NCBI RefSeq assembly: GCF_022605725.1
Contig: NC_065564.1
Span: 7,480,698 to 7,544,697 of the forward strand
Direction of reading: 5' to 3'
Source of the DNA: Anthonomus grandis grandis
Lineage: Eukaryota; Arthropoda; Insecta; Coleoptera; Curculionidae
DNA length: 64,000 nucleotides
Shown piece by piece: positions 59,001 to 59,784 of this stretch (the stretch's first letter is position 1; each line of letters starts with the position of its first letter). The translations under genes and the position numbers were made by a program. The notes beneath the pieces were generated by a model. The model saw nothing but the letters and a program-made list of their open reading frames with translations, was not told the DNA's origin and searched no databases.

Positions 59001-59784
59001 GCTAGAAAATACACCATCTTTTAGGGAGACTAACTTTTTAAACGGTAAAGATTTGCCAGAAACTATACAGTTGATTGATATCATTGCCTTAGCAGAGGGA
59101 ATATTAGTATCCAGTTCTAGAACTTTGCAAACTCATACACACATAAGCTATAAGAAAAATACTAAAAAATGCCGTTTTGCCAGTTAATTAAGATGGACTA
59201 ATAAGACAGTAAATAGTTTTTTCTTGATTTTTCGCCAAATTGATAAAATAATAGTAATAATAATAATAATTCACATTATTAAAAAATATTCACATATTAA
59301 ATATACAGGGTATTGATACGACCGTTATCCTTTATCTTAAAAGCCAAAGAATCAGCAAAGATGCTAACCTGATAATTGTGAGTTGTGTTTGGTATTTTCA
59401 ATACGCCTAAGATACTTGCGTTGGATGCGAGATCTGTGAATTTTTTTTATAATCGCTGCGCAGGTCGTTTTCACCATTATCTTAATTTTTATTTATTTTT
59501 TATTTTTAATCGGTGAATAAAGTATTATTGAATTGCAGAGAAGCCGCCGTTGAAGTGCATCTGCCACCCGCACTGGTACGGCAAACGGTGCGAGAAGCGG
59601 TTGCCGCTCTGCAAGGACTTCTGCGAGAACGGCGGCAGTTGCACGCTGTTCGTCGGTCTGCCGCACTGCACCTGCCGCGACGGGTTCACCGGGTACCGGT
59701 GCCAGCACTGCACCAACTTCGATTGCGGCAACGGCGGCAAGTGTTCGGTCGAAAACGGCCTGCAGACCTGCACATGCTCCCAAG
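1927..59784 (+). CDS. LRP1: LRP1-like receptor gene, partial (15 internal exons)
   Basis: Fifteen exons joined by GT-AG introns give one continuous frame of 1116 codons; every junction phase agrees. Domain order is YWTD propeller end, EGF, 11 LDLa repeats, EGF, YWTD propeller, then EGF-like repeats. This is the order of the C-terminal third of LRP1, a giant endocytic type I membrane receptor for lipoproteins, protease complexes and many other ligands. Motifs strongly shared with vertebrate LRP1 include IYWTDWETK, HRPMD and CIPFWWKCDT. The N-terminal part lies upstream of the window, and the transmembrane segment and NPxY-type tail must lie downstream of 64000. Introns range from 56 bp to 12.8 kb and are packed with satellites and transposons. 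Exons are GC-rich and introns strongly AT-rich. Other LRP family members (LRP2/megalin) are possible, but the 11-repeat cluster followed by one propeller and EGF repeats favours LRP1. Confidence 0.93.
2220..2545 (+). repeat. Two-copy tandem repeat, unit about 161 bp
   Basis: Two adjacent, nearly identical units contain GAGAAATTTTGCTTTTTGG and the longer block GAGAGTTCATTAAAAAACTG; landmarks lie about 161 bp apart (2253 and 2414). It lies in the first intron. Confidence 0.8.
2562..2903. other. Intron sequence without recognised features
   Basis: A-rich sequence, then about 250 bp of unremarkable intron ending in the CTCTATAG acceptor of the next exon. I see no coding or repeat signature. Confidence 0.5.
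2904..3127 (+). CDS. LRP1: LRP1 exon 2: last propeller blades
   Basis: Acceptor CTCTATAG precedes and donor GTACAA follows. The exon is 224 bp, phase 1 in and phase 0 out. It encodes the most conserved propeller stretch of the gene, HVFAVDVWEDFIYWTDWETK, followed by an STVHRPMDVRVVHPLRQ-type segment that ends the propeller just before the EGF module. The WED and YWTDWE residues support calcium-independent propeller packing as in other LRPs. Confidence 0.95.
3254..4554 (+). mobile_element. Mariner-like (DD41D) DNA transposon, decayed
   Basis: Terminal inverted repeats begin AAGGGTG and include TTAGAGGCGGAGAACTTT, mirrored near 4521-4554. TA dinucleotides flank both ends (3252-3253 and 4555-4556), the standard Tc1/mariner target. 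The single transposase gene inside is broken. The element interrupts older non-LTR-like sequence in the second intron. The right repeat has a few extra bases relative to the left. Confidence 0.88.
3365..4446 (+). pseudogene. Mariner-like transposase, frameshifted
   Basis: The ATG at 3365 opens the frame, with MNKLTPEQRFQIVQIY at the start of an N-terminal helix-turn-helix region. The DDE domain follows: FSDEAHFW, then QQDGATCH, then SCDLTPLDYFLWG. Forty-one residues separate the second and third catalytic Asp, the DD41D spacing. Breaks: a frameshift near 3675-3690, a TGA near 3815 just before the first catalytic Asp, and a TGA near 3970. About 360 codons overall, normal for the family. It cannot make an active enzyme as it stands. 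Confidence 0.88.
4780..4975 (-). pseudogene. Non-LTR reverse transcriptase relic
   Basis: The minus strand reads LNTSKSSIIIN, then after one stop ASNLGMFFDNALSFQTDI. This is the pattern found downstream of the YADD core in Jockey/CR1-type reverse transcriptases (LNxxKTxxxxF ... LGxxxDxxLxFxxHI). It is short and decayed. The mariner at 3254-4554 probably landed in this older copy. Confidence 0.55.
4991..5093 (+). CDS. LRP1: LRP1 exon 3: EGF module
   Basis: Acceptor TTTTTAG precedes and donor GTAAGT follows. The exon is 103 bp, phase 0 in and phase 1 out. It encodes most of one EGF module (NPCAHAKCSALCLLSPK, then YVCQCPENYVLG) linking the propeller to the LDLa cluster. CSALCLLSP is the usual LRP form of this module. 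Confidence 0.94.
5275..6640 (+). repeat. 175-bp satellite array, about 8 units
   Basis: Tandem units carry GATAACTTTTTTGCTATTA, ATGTGCACCGAGT, GAGTACATTTTACGTTA and ATCTGAGAAATCAATGG. Spacings between consecutive ACATTTTACG landmarks are 174-175 bp (about 5537, 5711, 5885, 6060, 6235, 6409). Units differ by scattered substitutions, so this looks older than the array in intron 5. The outermost units are more diverged. Confidence 0.92.
6641..7033. other. Intron sequence without recognised features
   Basis: AT-rich intron after the satellite. I see no coding, RNA or repeat signature before the TATTTTAG acceptor at 7033. Confidence 0.5.
7034..7150 (+). CDS. LRP1: LRP1 exon 4: start of LDLa repeat 1
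   Basis: Acceptor TATTTTAG precedes and donor GTAAGT follows; 117 bp, phase 1/1. It encodes the end of the EGF module (GKDGYSCEANC) and most of LDLa repeat 1 with CIPFWWKCDTQDDCGD, nearly identical to the first repeat of the membrane-proximal LRP1 cluster. The acidic DxxDC residues form the calcium and ligand-lysine site of LDLa modules. Confidence 0.95.
7151..7510. other. Short intron 4
   Basis: A 360-bp AT-rich intron ending in TTTTGCGCAG. I see no repeat unit or coding relic in it. Confidence 0.6.
7511..7682 (+). CDS. LRP1: LRP1 exon 5: LDLa repeats 1-3
   Basis: Acceptor GCGCAG precedes and donor GTAGGA follows; 172 bp, phase 1 in and phase 2 out. It completes repeat 1 (GSDEPDDC), carries all of repeat 2 (FKCLPGQYQCANGQC ... 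NSDERDC) and starts repeat 3 (YTCLNTQFR). It has the six-cysteine spacing and the SDE acidic cluster of functional LDLa modules. Confidence 0.95.
7690..7777 (+). repeat. Left copy of the repeat flanking the satellite array
   Basis: The stretch containing TGGTTATATTTACGAGGAAC, CTTGTAAGGTCCTTTTTG and TTTCATATGAAA recurs at 15817-15916 in the same orientation with modest divergence. It is a truncated unit of the 180-bp array at 15.84-16.32 kb. It sits between the exon 5 donor and the first satellite unit. Confidence 0.8.
7780..15815 (+). repeat. 175-bp satellite array, about 46 units, with higher-order structure
   Basis: Landmark GATAACTTTTTTGCTCTTAA recurs every 175 bp with very few indels. 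Two main unit types alternate: one with GAGTGAAACAGTACATTTTA plus a TTTCAGGTGGATTTC start, and one with GAGTGGAACAGTACATTTTA plus TTTTAGATGAATTTC. Blocks of these repeat at multiples of 175. Identical dimers start at 10573, 11623, 12498 and 13723, so the offsets are 1050, 875 and 1225 bp. The centre is highly homogeneous; units near 14.75-15.8 kb are more diverged, as expected at array edges. Short open frames inside are by-products of the repeat and show no sign of being genes. Confidence 0.96.
15817..16325 (+). repeat. Tandem repeat, unit about 180 bp, three units
   Basis: GGTTATATTTACAAAG, GGTTATATTTATAGGG and GGTTGTATTTACAAGA begin equivalent segments near 15850, 16030 and 16209. Each is followed by AACTTGTAAGG-like and ATGAAACCAAAACC-like blocks. 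The first unit also matches 7690-7777 on the other side of the satellite. Confidence 0.8.
16505..16600 (-). pseudogene. Non-LTR reverse transcriptase relic
   Basis: The minus strand reads PQGAVVSPTLFILGINKI, the conserved (G)xPQGxxxxPxLF block of non-LTR reverse transcriptases, preceded by a small frame break. Only this block is clear. The surrounding 16.33-16.8 kb of intron may contain more of the same decayed element but gives no other firm motif. Confidence 0.55.
16823..17089 (+). CDS. LRP1: LRP1 exon 6: LDLa repeats 3-5
   Basis: Acceptor TTATATAG precedes and donor GTGAGA follows; 267 bp, phase 2/2. It completes repeat 3 (RCDGNATVAPRCIPSAQRCN ... NCPLAEDEANC), encodes repeat 4 (VTCPPNQFKCANDKC, VWVCDNDNDCGDGSDE) and starts repeat 5 (RTCGPMDFRCNSGR). 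Repeat 3 is atypical: the usual CxDxSDE calcium segment is CPLAEDE and the upstream aromatic/Asp positions are changed. Repeat 4 has all expected acidic residues and the VWVCDxDNDC signature shared with vertebrate LRP1. Confidence 0.95.
17090..17464. other. Intron sequence without recognised features
   Basis: Start of intron 6. AT-rich, with no coding or repeat signature that I can identify before the dispersed repeat. Confidence 0.5.
17465..17835 (+). repeat. Dispersed repeat, copy 1
   Basis: About 370 bp matching 45690-46055 in the same orientation with moderate divergence. Shared blocks include GTATTTTTGAACCTAGATAA, ATGGCACAACTACTGCAATT and TATGTGAGAAAAGTAT. No long open frame is shared, so it looks like a non-coding interspersed element or a segmental duplicate. 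Its ends were not resolved. Confidence 0.8.
17930..19200 (+). repeat. Tandem repeat, unit about 360 bp (family B)
   Basis: Three to four units share AGCAAGATATTTxAAAAACTAT-like, AATTTGATATATGAAT-like and CTCACTGAGTTACAG-like blocks and a GGTATAAAAxGTGxTTxTAGCTC-like segment. The landmark order matches the arrays at 46.3-51.9 kb, where AATTTGATATACGAACG is followed by GTAGCTCTAACACTT and a gagttagagcc block. The units are strongly diverged from each other. Confidence 0.75.
19201..19759. other. Intron sequence without recognised features
   Basis: AT-rich intron. Short open frames occur on both strands but none shows a family motif. Confidence 0.45.
19760..20040 (-). pseudogene. Possible LTR-retrotransposon gag relic
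   Basis: The minus strand contains LVEAAIKNKLVKETRDFLL, followed by TRPDLQYWQDIKEALRRK and, after a stop, further leucine-rich sequence. A charged helical stretch with a W-D-IKEAL motif resembles the capsid region of Gypsy/Copia-type Gag proteins. The match is by pattern only. One stop and a likely frame break are present, and no neighbouring pol was found. Confidence 0.35.
20394..20624 (+). CDS. LRP1: LRP1 exon 7: LDLa repeats 5-7
   Basis: Acceptor CTTGGCAG precedes and donor GTGAGT follows; 231 bp, phase 2/2. It completes repeat 5 (CIPLSWKCDGDPDCLDQEDE), encodes repeat 6 (HTCEPTYFRCKNNKC, CDYESDCGDDSDE) and starts repeat 7 (RNCSESEFR). Repeat 5 has DQEDE in place of the usual DGSDE, keeping the acidic ligands. 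Confidence 0.95.
20715..20925 (+). pseudogene. Non-LTR reverse transcriptase relic
   Basis: The plus strand reads VKYLEIMIHSNLK, a stop, then DLHTAHLSKKVNFLVYKFYA and TTYQSLVESILMF. This is the C-terminal reverse transcriptase pattern (VKYLGIxxDxxLxWxxHI ... YxSLVESxLxYG) of Jockey/CR1-type elements. It is a short fragment ending just before the BEL/Pao element. Confidence 0.65.
21000..21202 (+). repeat. BEL/Pao 5' LTR (left end tentative)
   Basis: The last 66 bp (21137-21202) are repeated at 25528-25593 and end in CTATCGAACA. The sequence after it, with TGGTACATTCGTCCGGGAT, is the usual kind of leader of BEL elements. The left end at TG 21000 is inferred from the nearby ACTTA and is not certain. 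Confidence 0.6.
21454..22248 (+). pseudogene. BEL/Pao gag region, frameshifted
   Basis: An ATG at 21454 opens MAEQELVKSK and shifts frame within about 15 codons. A helical region follows, then a stop near 21823. The next frame (21849-22088) reads PSISIPTFDGQYHNWLDWKE, the retrotransposon gag block (DUF1759 type) typical of BEL/Pao elements, followed by YLKSSL and a stop at about 22086. At least one frameshift and two stops. No function is expected. Confidence 0.8.
22250..24706 (+). pseudogene. BEL/Pao pol: protease, reverse transcriptase and RNase H, broken
   Basis: The first open stretch (22250-23323) has CKCSWCGG and the aspartic protease motif LLDSGSQGNFIS. The second (23310-23699) and third (23629-24537) carry reverse transcriptase blocks (RIVFDAS, LSADVS, QVLV, YVDDLL) in different frames, with a frameshift near 23635. 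The fourth (24461-24706) carries the RNase H piece FFWTDSSIALAWLRG. The order is normal for BEL/Pao pol. At least three frame changes make this non-functional. It is related to the piece at 56.5 kb but not the same copy. Confidence 0.85.
24733..25533 (+). pseudogene. BEL/Pao integrase, truncated
   Basis: The open stretch begins in the zinc-binding region (VKSCVKCFRTKP) and shows the integrase core with VGTDFGGPF, YSDNGSNYMG and a final acidic residue in the GGIWEAG block. It continues through LNSRPLYPLYP and HFLIGR, then stops abruptly where the sequence jumps into the LTR. The C-terminal BEL domain (DUF5641 type) is gone. About 30 bp upstream the link to RNase H is also disrupted. Confidence 0.85.
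25528..25593 (+). repeat. BEL/Pao 3' LTR remnant
   Basis: Copy of 21137-21202. It begins at a TATTAAAGAG shared by the integrase/LTR junction and the intact 5' LTR. Confidence 0.85.
25847..26062 (-). pseudogene. Tc1/mariner-type transposase relic
   Basis: The minus strand reads GPPRFPDLNPCDLCILRVFK, which fits the third-Asp block (W-P-x-RSPDLTPxDxxLWGxxK) of DD-D transposases of the DD41D type. Only this C-terminal fragment is visible. It differs in sequence from both better-preserved DD41D elements here, so it is a third, older family member. Confidence 0.5.
26063..26560. other. Intron sequence with simple repeats
   Basis: It contains an ATTTCATTTATTTATAATCC-like stretch resembling a non-LTR 3' tail on the minus strand and an (AATAAT)n run near 26397. 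No coding signature. Confidence 0.45.
26561..27030. repeat. Left long terminal inverted repeat
   Basis: Reverse complement of about 32700-33241 with moderate divergence and small indels. The match is strongest over the outer 350 bp (to about 26960) and weaker further in. Confidence 0.85.
27040..27872 (-). pseudogene. DD41D transposase, 3' part
   Basis: Minus-strand frame with ILWTDESKFSHEG (first Asp), FQHDGCPAHF (second Asp) and RSPDLTPLDYSI (third Asp), 41 residues between the second and third. A TAG at 27221-27223 stands where this family usually has the Trp of the LWG motif. After it the frame continues with KALVYATPIITRED and ends near 27042. The 5' end is cut by the non-LTR insertion at 27872. 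One nonsense codon plus the insertion make it inactive. Confidence 0.85.
28074..31049 (-). CDS. Non-LTR ORF2: endonuclease and reverse transcriptase
   Basis: 991 codons, uninterrupted. The N-terminal apurinic-like endonuclease shows HFNIRSL (near residue 50), ETW, YRPPS, LGDINI, and CIDHIF with TDHYPV (near residues 230-265). The reverse transcriptase follows: ITPIYKSGDKCEIGNYRPIS, FLDIARAFDTVPH, GIPQGTVIGPILF and the catalytic SYADDT. The C-terminal third holds YKSLVESLLRYG. No RNase H domain. The start overlaps ORF1 by 29 bp in another frame, so it is probably made by reinitiation or a similar mechanism. The clade within CR1/Jockey cannot be fixed by eye. Confidence 0.93.
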   Translation of the reverse strand: MTMMEVMANNRQEVEVLQELDVLDNADQQSTDCDYVSKKINIGSKLLNIIHFNIRSLKKNFDQMIVFLQTYNLISCDIIVLGETWQLVGNEFNIEGFKMYYNGGDCNQNDGVVVYIKNNLNINKVENIKLIRSGITLIRITLAITDIQYGITCIYRPPSTVVSSFLDDLENYLLRECNQQTEILLGDININTLSENSADTNNYLALLMSYGFYSLITGPTRVTLTSRTCIDHIFLKKKFLENKNKHLSFILETDVTDHYPVLPNFAKDEVRAGNVSNNIKIKTIKILNNEKAKDLLIKQNWENTILNINDVEIATKIFYNVVEHIIQSCEETKILKQKIIKKIKPWITAAIICSIKNRDKMKRKLNKNYSLEKEQQYKTYRNSLGKIINKCKNDYYKTKIEESKNNMSKMYKVINEVTNQITTKGNDIIKIKNNNKEFSNNKDMAKFCNQYFINVGVNMQNQIKKPKKQFKINHNSVSSMFLKPTNRNEIIKHIFSLKNNSAPGIDTISSKFIKKFHIYLIEPLVHIINLIFKTGTVPTQFKVSIITPIYKSGDKCEIGNYRPISVINNFSKLFEKCLKDRLIDYLQKNNILTQNQFGFIGGLSASDAVCELTKRVNQAFDGDRKCLAVFLDIARAFDTVPHELLLDTLRSYGIRGPVSRVFESYLGDRKQSLKINNEISEPSYIKIGIPQGTVIGPILFITYINALTNLKIHDGSLISYADDTVAVFHGISWGDTKKTAELGLATVKNWLDSFKLSLNSQKTNYIAFSITAANRPSFQQIKLELIDIKEVSFTKYLGIIVDKHLKWDQHILKLTQNIRKLIYRFHILRNILNEKLLILIYKSLVESLLRYGVIVWGGLYKNCLKQLNVVQNFILKVIYKKQKRFPTQQLYSEEIFNIRSIYILSTCIYTHKSEKIKNYVSHSYTTRNNINRHLKIPNIKKTIGQRFLGYLSPKFYNILPNSLKNINNIKNFSKVCRKFIYSNIDKFNFFK
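31021..32142 (-). CDS. Non-LTR ORF1: zinc-finger RNA-binding protein
   Basis: 373 codons, intact. The N-terminus is a Cys-rich PHD-like finger (CDVCKTKIKPLFQCDTC, then CKNC and CTEC). It is followed by a coiled-coil-prone stretch (about residues 65-95), a basic middle region, and three C-terminal zinc knuckles from about residue 288: CFKCQGFFHKNTEC, CEYCSEKHAVKEC and CINC...H...C. Such proteins bind the element RNA and assist target-primed reverse transcription. Confidence 0.88.
   Translation of the reverse strand: MECDVCKTKIKPLFQCDTCRKGICKNCGNLSASEVKVLELKGERILRFDCTECQRFKPHKLLQGTIEDKNKIIESKEEIIALLQQKIESLESSKSEAHVLNSLQYSDILKKPLNHQKQTNIPSLIIRPKKHQNIEKIKEDLRKKINPAELKISVNSIKSTKNGYILVKCQGKNDIDILKKEAEEKLNGYNIEVTKLRNPRFKIIDYKINDKDDLNSEFVEARIREQNHFIEAMDHLEITFFKLNKKKDSYTIYGNCSSKLFHKLIAVKKLYIGWQRYPVFEDINVPRCFKCQGFFHKNTECPNEVFCEYCSEKHAVKECPKNQKKCINCIHANAKFNLEHNINHAANDKTCPSFEHQITLLKNKIDYDGSYGK
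32333..32565 (-). pseudogene. DD41D transposase, 5' part
   Basis: The ATG at 32563-32565 opens MATFINAEYADIMFVYGF, the N-terminal DNA-binding helix-turn-helix region (DUF4817 type) of insect Tc1/mariner-like transposases, followed by RREYQRRFPNLRIPN. The true coding part ends at about 32333, where the non-LTR element enters; codons after that in the same frame belong to the insertion. Confidence 0.83.
32700..33241. repeat. Right long terminal inverted repeat
   Basis: Partner of 26561-27030, ending TACCAGTAACCCTG before the TA at 33242. Confidence 0.85.
33448..33795 (+). CDS. LRP1: LRP1 exon 8: LDLa repeats 7-10
   Basis: Acceptor TTTCTCGCAG precedes and donor GTACGA follows; 348 bp, phase 2/2. 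It completes repeat 7 (CGNGKCIRGAMKCDGEYQC), encodes repeat 8 (ECKQNEFRCENPEMC ... CPDGSDEFGC) and repeat 9 (SCPANGFRCRNGVC ... CDDGSDEVGC), and starts repeat 10 (YACPPGR). It is the GC-richest part of the window. Acidic clusters are complete in repeats 8 and 9; repeat 7 has EDRSDE. Confidence 0.95.
33852..33953 (+). CDS. LRP1: LRP1 exon 9: LDLa repeats 10-11
   Basis: Acceptor CGCTTTCAG precedes; 102 bp, phase 2/2. It completes repeat 10 (FKCKNYRCTPISTLCDG, CGDGSDEDRHIC). The donor is GTTTGC, weaker than the others here, but phase and domain order both require it. The intron before it is only 56 bp. Confidence 0.9.
33970..34300 (+). repeat. Two-copy tandem repeat, unit about 190 bp
   Basis: TTGCTTGAACT occurs at about 33974 and 34164. 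Each is followed by a GGGAATTC- or AGAAATTC-type block, AATATTCCCAGTA and AAGTGAGT. The repeat fills most of intron 9. Confidence 0.75.
34482..34644 (+). CDS. LRP1: LRP1 exon 10: LDLa repeat 11 and EGF start
   Basis: Acceptor GCTAATTTTAG precedes and donor GTAATT follows; 163 bp, phase 2 in and phase 0 out. It encodes repeat 11 (CPYGQFTCKNNRCIANESRC, then NDCGDDSDELDC) and the first half of an EGF module (CKWNTCSQICIE). This completes 11 LDLa repeats. Confidence 0.94.
34790..41480 (+). repeat. 179-bp satellite array with a 1.61-kb higher-order period
   Basis: Units share CAGATTTGCTTGATTTTT, ATGGTACCTGCAACT, TTCATAGAGAAAATCA-type and GGAAGATTTTTTATTAATTT blocks, spaced about 179-181 bp (34841, 35022, 35201 and on). 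About 37 units fill intron 10. The stretch near 36.2-37.2 kb recurs almost unchanged near 37.85-38.8 kb: the marker CCATAACTACGCGTCTATTG lies at 36431 and 38043, about nine units apart. A more diverged counterpart lies near 39.64 kb. Units from 40.2 kb on are more diverged. Confidence 0.93.
41513..41707 (+). CDS. LRP1: LRP1 exon 11: EGF end and propeller start
   Basis: Acceptor TCTTCTTAAAG precedes and donor GTAAAT follows; 195 bp, phase 0/0. It completes the EGF module (HTHCKCVDGYRLTGRNGQC) and begins the next propeller (AELILATEAELRLISPYK). Vertebrate LRP1 has two EGF modules between the LDLa cluster and this propeller; exons 10-11 together give only one. Confidence 0.92.
41760..44640. repeat. 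Family B tandem repeat with an orientation switch
   Basis: From about 41760 to 42620 the units read in one orientation (TTCATATACGAAAGATTCTT, then GAGTTAGGACCAG, then GGATACTTTGGGGTGTCACA). From about 42650 to 44640 the same units read as the reverse complement (CACCCCAAAGTATCCTCCAT, TTGGCTGGACGTTGGACCTT). In the second part GGCTGGAC lies at 42949, 43301, 43664, 44016 and 44379. The spacing alternates 352 and 363 bp, a dimer period of 715 bp. Confidence 0.9.
44701..44827 (+). CDS. LRP1: LRP1 exon 12: propeller blade and possible furin site
   Basis: Acceptor TTTCAAG precedes and donor GTACCG follows; 127 bp, phase 0 in and phase 1 out. It encodes VDVLYSKKQVEAYWTDYQNK and ends with EEKRTNRDA. 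The YWTD motif is intact. RTNR (44809-44820) fits the minimal furin pattern R-x-x-R at the place where vertebrate LRP1 carries its processing site. The donor is weak, but phase, frame and protein continuity across the following 68-bp intron support it. Confidence 0.9.
44896..45145 (+). CDS. LRP1: LRP1 exon 13: propeller blades
   Basis: Acceptor AATTTAAG precedes and donor GTAAGT follows; 250 bp, phase 1 in and phase 2 out. It encodes two propeller repeats: LRGPRGIALDWVAGRIYVTD and NPRDVVVDPEAGYVFWADWG. PRGIALDWVAG and the WADWG form of YWTD are characteristic of LRP1 propellers. Confidence 0.95.
45146..45689. other. Intron 13 start with a non-LTR 3' tail
   Basis: Near 45495-45545 there is AATTCAATTCAATTCAATAA followed by A/T-rich sequence. 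As a minus-strand reading this is a non-LTR 3' end with a short microsatellite tail, similar in style to the tail of the element at 27873. The remainder shows no coding signature. Confidence 0.5.
45690..46055 (+). repeat. Dispersed repeat, copy 2
   Basis: Second copy of 17465-17835 in the same orientation. As there, it lies just before a family B tandem array. Confidence 0.8.
46300..51930 (+). repeat. Family B tandem array, unit about 370-390 bp, about 15 units
   Basis: Landmarks AATTTGATATACGAACG, GAGTTAGAGCCAGTTTTAT, AAGGTAGGGGATTCCTGA and GGTGAAGCTCAACTTTGTTC recur every 368-387 bp. Two or three unit types alternate. A long block is repeated about 2.27 kb apart: the segment with CAACAGTTAAGCTTG at about 47.7 kb recurs near 50.0 kb, a higher-order period of about six units. 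One join near 47570 is irregular. The array fills most of intron 13. Confidence 0.92.
52030..52685 (+). CDS. LRP1: LRP1 exon 14: propeller end and EGF-like repeats
   Basis: Acceptor CAATTTTTCAG precedes and donor GTAAGT follows; 656 bp, phase 2 in and phase 1 out. It encodes the last propeller blades (LLWPTSLTIDYPTKRLYWCD, then IELFEDNLYVTTYRKHDVVR), a LRP-type EGF (CSNNEFCLLTPKSPRCVCAD), and further EGF-like modules (CNVGKCKVEGDKGPYCACPP, CKNGGICVLDKWNAT). YWCD replaces YWAD/YWTD in one blade. This is the largest exon in the window. Confidence 0.95.
52840..53625 (+). repeat. Tandem repeat, unit about 155-160 bp
   Basis: GGAAAAACTGCTTTTGxGAC, TAGAAAGTTCATTTAAAA, GTTAGTAAATAATTTATTTT and AAAACCCAAAATTTT recur about five times at the start of intron 14. 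Units are diverged and spacing is uneven. Confidence 0.75.
53700..53960 (+). pseudogene. Non-LTR reverse transcriptase relic
   Basis: The plus strand gives DLRPISILSVVSKIIEKHI, then in a shifted frame an AxNQSGFRKHCS-type block. These are the LRPIS and QxGFRxxxS blocks of Jockey-type reverse transcriptases. At least one frameshift and a stop. It ends where Helitron-like sequence begins. Confidence 0.6.
54782..55045 (+). pseudogene. Harbinger-like transposase, N-terminal fragment
   Basis: 87 codons from an ATG: a basic N-terminus, then RFTREHVEWISNHFLG, NNIDKMKIFLRYVGDPGFQ and GVGEDVGVHQS. The helix-turn-helix with the LRYxxxxxFQxxVGexxxVxQS pattern is the DNA-binding part of PIF/Harbinger transposases (HARBI1 type). 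The frame stops before the DDE nuclease domain, which was not found downstream; full-length proteins run about 350-450 residues. Confidence 0.65.
55303..55686 (-). CDS. Myb/MADF-like protein of the Harbinger element
   Basis: 127 codons on the minus strand. An acidic start (MSESEEETEVCESQ) is followed by a helical DNA-binding region with AIELINKQWKLNFG, TTSQMCKKINNMKSRLKKK and LQDWEKILLEN. The spaced tryptophans and basic helix fit the Myb/SANT-like partner protein that Harbinger elements encode beside the transposase. Near the end AKVPG is followed by GTAAAT, so the gene may be spliced there and the final residues (LINIFFISNFI) may be intron. The transposase reads in the opposite direction. 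Confidence 0.5.
   Translation of the reverse strand: MSESEEETEVCESQMGFVNMLRDVPILLSKSQTPAVRKSKSQAIELINKQWKLNFGSQITTSQMCKKINNMKSRLKKKTDINRTGNKKIVLQDWEKILLENMEGNTNPVLAKVPGKLINIFFISNFI
55890..56322 (+). pseudogene. Helitron Rep, middle part
   Basis: Two overlapping frames (ending at 56125 and 56313) carry the DUF6570-like region: ANVSVNVNNMVTSLPRNVDG and MIKRHIIHKGAYLSGCV, then after a frameshift LRQWLLYLQNTPLYRKYNIK. These match the segment between the N-terminal fingers and the Rep domain of arthropod Helitrons. A TGA at about 56311 separates them from the next frame. Confidence 0.65.
56323..57195 (+). pseudogene. Chimeric frame: Helitron Rep piece fused to BEL/Pao integrase end
   Basis: 290 codons, open throughout. 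Residues 1 to about 74 are Helitron-like (LHLAPGQYNKPS, YTMATSELRRRDRRGVTPDH, AAKIMR). From about residue 76 (near 56550) the frame becomes BEL/Pao integrase: KHHLRRIIGETTLTFEELST, LNSRPLCAI, LTPSHFLIGRPL, then the C-terminal domain (RVQMRYKWKEDEENLKIGTV, NPARWPLAKI). The integrase catalytic core is absent. The junction is in frame. I expect no enzyme activity from either half. It is best read as a relic unless transcripts show otherwise. Confidence 0.75.
57181..58058 (+). pseudogene. Envelope-like gene remnant, frameshifted
   Basis: The first piece (57181-57739) has a long heptad-rich helix (about 57200-57420), then a mixed region. A frame change near 57700-57740 leads to a second piece ending at 58058, which carries a hydrophobic segment of about 18 residues (ILIIILVSCVFLWVI) followed by a basic, charged tail. 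A coiled coil followed later by a single C-terminal membrane anchor is the plan of envelope fusion proteins carried by some insect LTR retroelements. The N-terminal half of such a protein is missing upstream, and the frame is broken. Confidence 0.5.
58240..58480 (+). repeat. Possible 3' LTR
   Basis: It begins TGTAGGAAG after a purine-rich GGGAA, contains a TATA-like box and a polyadenylation-type signal, and ends near a CA at about 58480. There is no second copy in the window to confirm it, so the limits are guesses. Confidence 0.3.
58590..59190 (+). pseudogene. Helitron Rep, HUH nuclease part
   Basis: The frame at 58660-58872 carries MMRQLEKPTVFLTLSASEIH, ending in a stop. After a gap and frame change, 58951-59187 reads RIEFQHRGSPHAHILLWLEN, in which HAH (58981-58989) is the HUH metal-binding motif of rolling-circle Rep nucleases, followed by a QTHTHISYKK block. 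The downstream tyrosines and the helicase are missing. Confidence 0.75.
59191..59538. other. Intron sequence before exon 15
   Basis: It holds an (AAT)n run near 59247-59270 and AT-rich sequence to the GAATTGCAG acceptor. TATACAGGGTATTGATACGA near 59305 looks like the end of a DNA transposon, but no partner was found. Confidence 0.4.
59539..59784 (+). CDS. LRP1: LRP1 exon 15: EGF-like repeats
   Basis: Acceptor GAATTGCAG precedes and donor GTGAGT follows; 246 bp, phase 1/1. It encodes the end of one EGF module (CICHPHWYGKRCEK), a full one (CKDFCENGGSCTLFVGLPHC, then CRDGFTGYRC) and most of the next (CTNFDCGNGGKCSVENGLQT). These are the tandem EGF-like repeats next to the membrane in LRP1. The transmembrane and tail exons must follow beyond the window. 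Confidence 0.95.

Larger units (their letters stand above)
53965..59190 (+). mobile_element. Helitron relic, split into three parts by nested insertions
   Basis: Part 1 (about 53965-54535): a charged N-terminus (RKRVQQQ), a CRICD-type finger, and a CRTCHASL-type second finger. Part 2 (about 55890-56550): VTSLPRNVDGDYAVTVMIKR and YLSGCV, then LAPGQYNKPS and TSELRRRDRRGVTPDHIFY. Part 3 (about 58590-59187): RQLEKPTVFLTLSASEIHW and the HUH nuclease motif. This is the order of arthropod Helitron Rep proteins (DUF6570-type region, then Helitron_like_N). Stops and frameshifts abound. The helicase domain is missing. Confidence 0.75.

Noticed and set aside
59305..59330. Second transposon end at TACAGGGTATTGATACGA
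   Set aside because: It resembles a DNA-transposon terminus but no matching inverted end was found nearby, so no element is called.
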